A program made the position numbers and the translations under genes. Below are positions 5,589 through 5,605 of a stretch of DNA of 5,605 nt, piece after piece. This DNA is from Actinomycetota bacterium. GTDB taxonomy: Bacteria > Actinomycetota > Actinomycetes > Propionibacteriales > Propionibacteriaceae. The notes beneath the pieces were generated by a model, which saw only the letters and a list, made by a program, of their open reading frames with translations, searched no databases and was not told where the DNA came from. The DNA lies in assembly GCA_016213595.1 (NCBI GenBank), contig JACRAA010000107.1, positions 1-5,605 of the forward strand, given 5' to 3'. Position 1 is the first letter of the stretch. Every line of letters starts with the position of its first letter.

Positions 5589-5605
5589 CCCGCCTCCGCC
5601 GTGCC

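Overview
The window is GC-rich (roughly two thirds G+C or more by eye), has strongly G/C-biased third codon positions and long antisense open frames, and looks like chromosomal DNA from an actinobacterium. Genus cannot be fixed from the sequence. Five protein genes account for nearly all of it. One runs rightward and is cut by the left edge; four run leftward.

Layout, left to right: (1) 1-729, + strand, the C-terminal three quarters of an aldo/keto reductase. (2) 730-1025, a gene-free stretch between convergent genes, holding short decayed direct repeats and a striking imperfect palindrome of about 90 bp (833-922, extendable to 828-926). (3) 1026-1850, - strand, a complete classical short-chain dehydrogenase/reductase. 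(4) 1957-2808, - strand, a complete aldo/keto reductase of the AKR5-like type, with an 8-bp inverted repeat over its ribosome binding site. (5) 2971-3921, - strand, an unrecognised protein with about eight membrane segments and two CxxC motifs, both predicted to be cytoplasmic. (6) 4110-5552, - strand, a MATE-family efflux transporter, with a candidate -10 element near the right edge.

The four leftward genes are separated by gaps of 188, 161 and 106 bp, with no overlaps. They could share some transcription, but each gap could also hold its own signals. Three NAD(P)H-type oxidoreductases and a cation-coupled multidrug exporter lie side by side, which is compatible with detoxification of reactive carbonyls or xenobiotics. 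That is inference from family membership; no substrate is visible. There is no RNA gene, CRISPR array, transposase or phage gene in the window.

I found no convincing new multi-gene system. The points most worth checking are the 90-bp palindrome between the convergent genes, the paired CxxC motifs of the membrane protein, and the stem-loop over the start of the AKR5-like gene.
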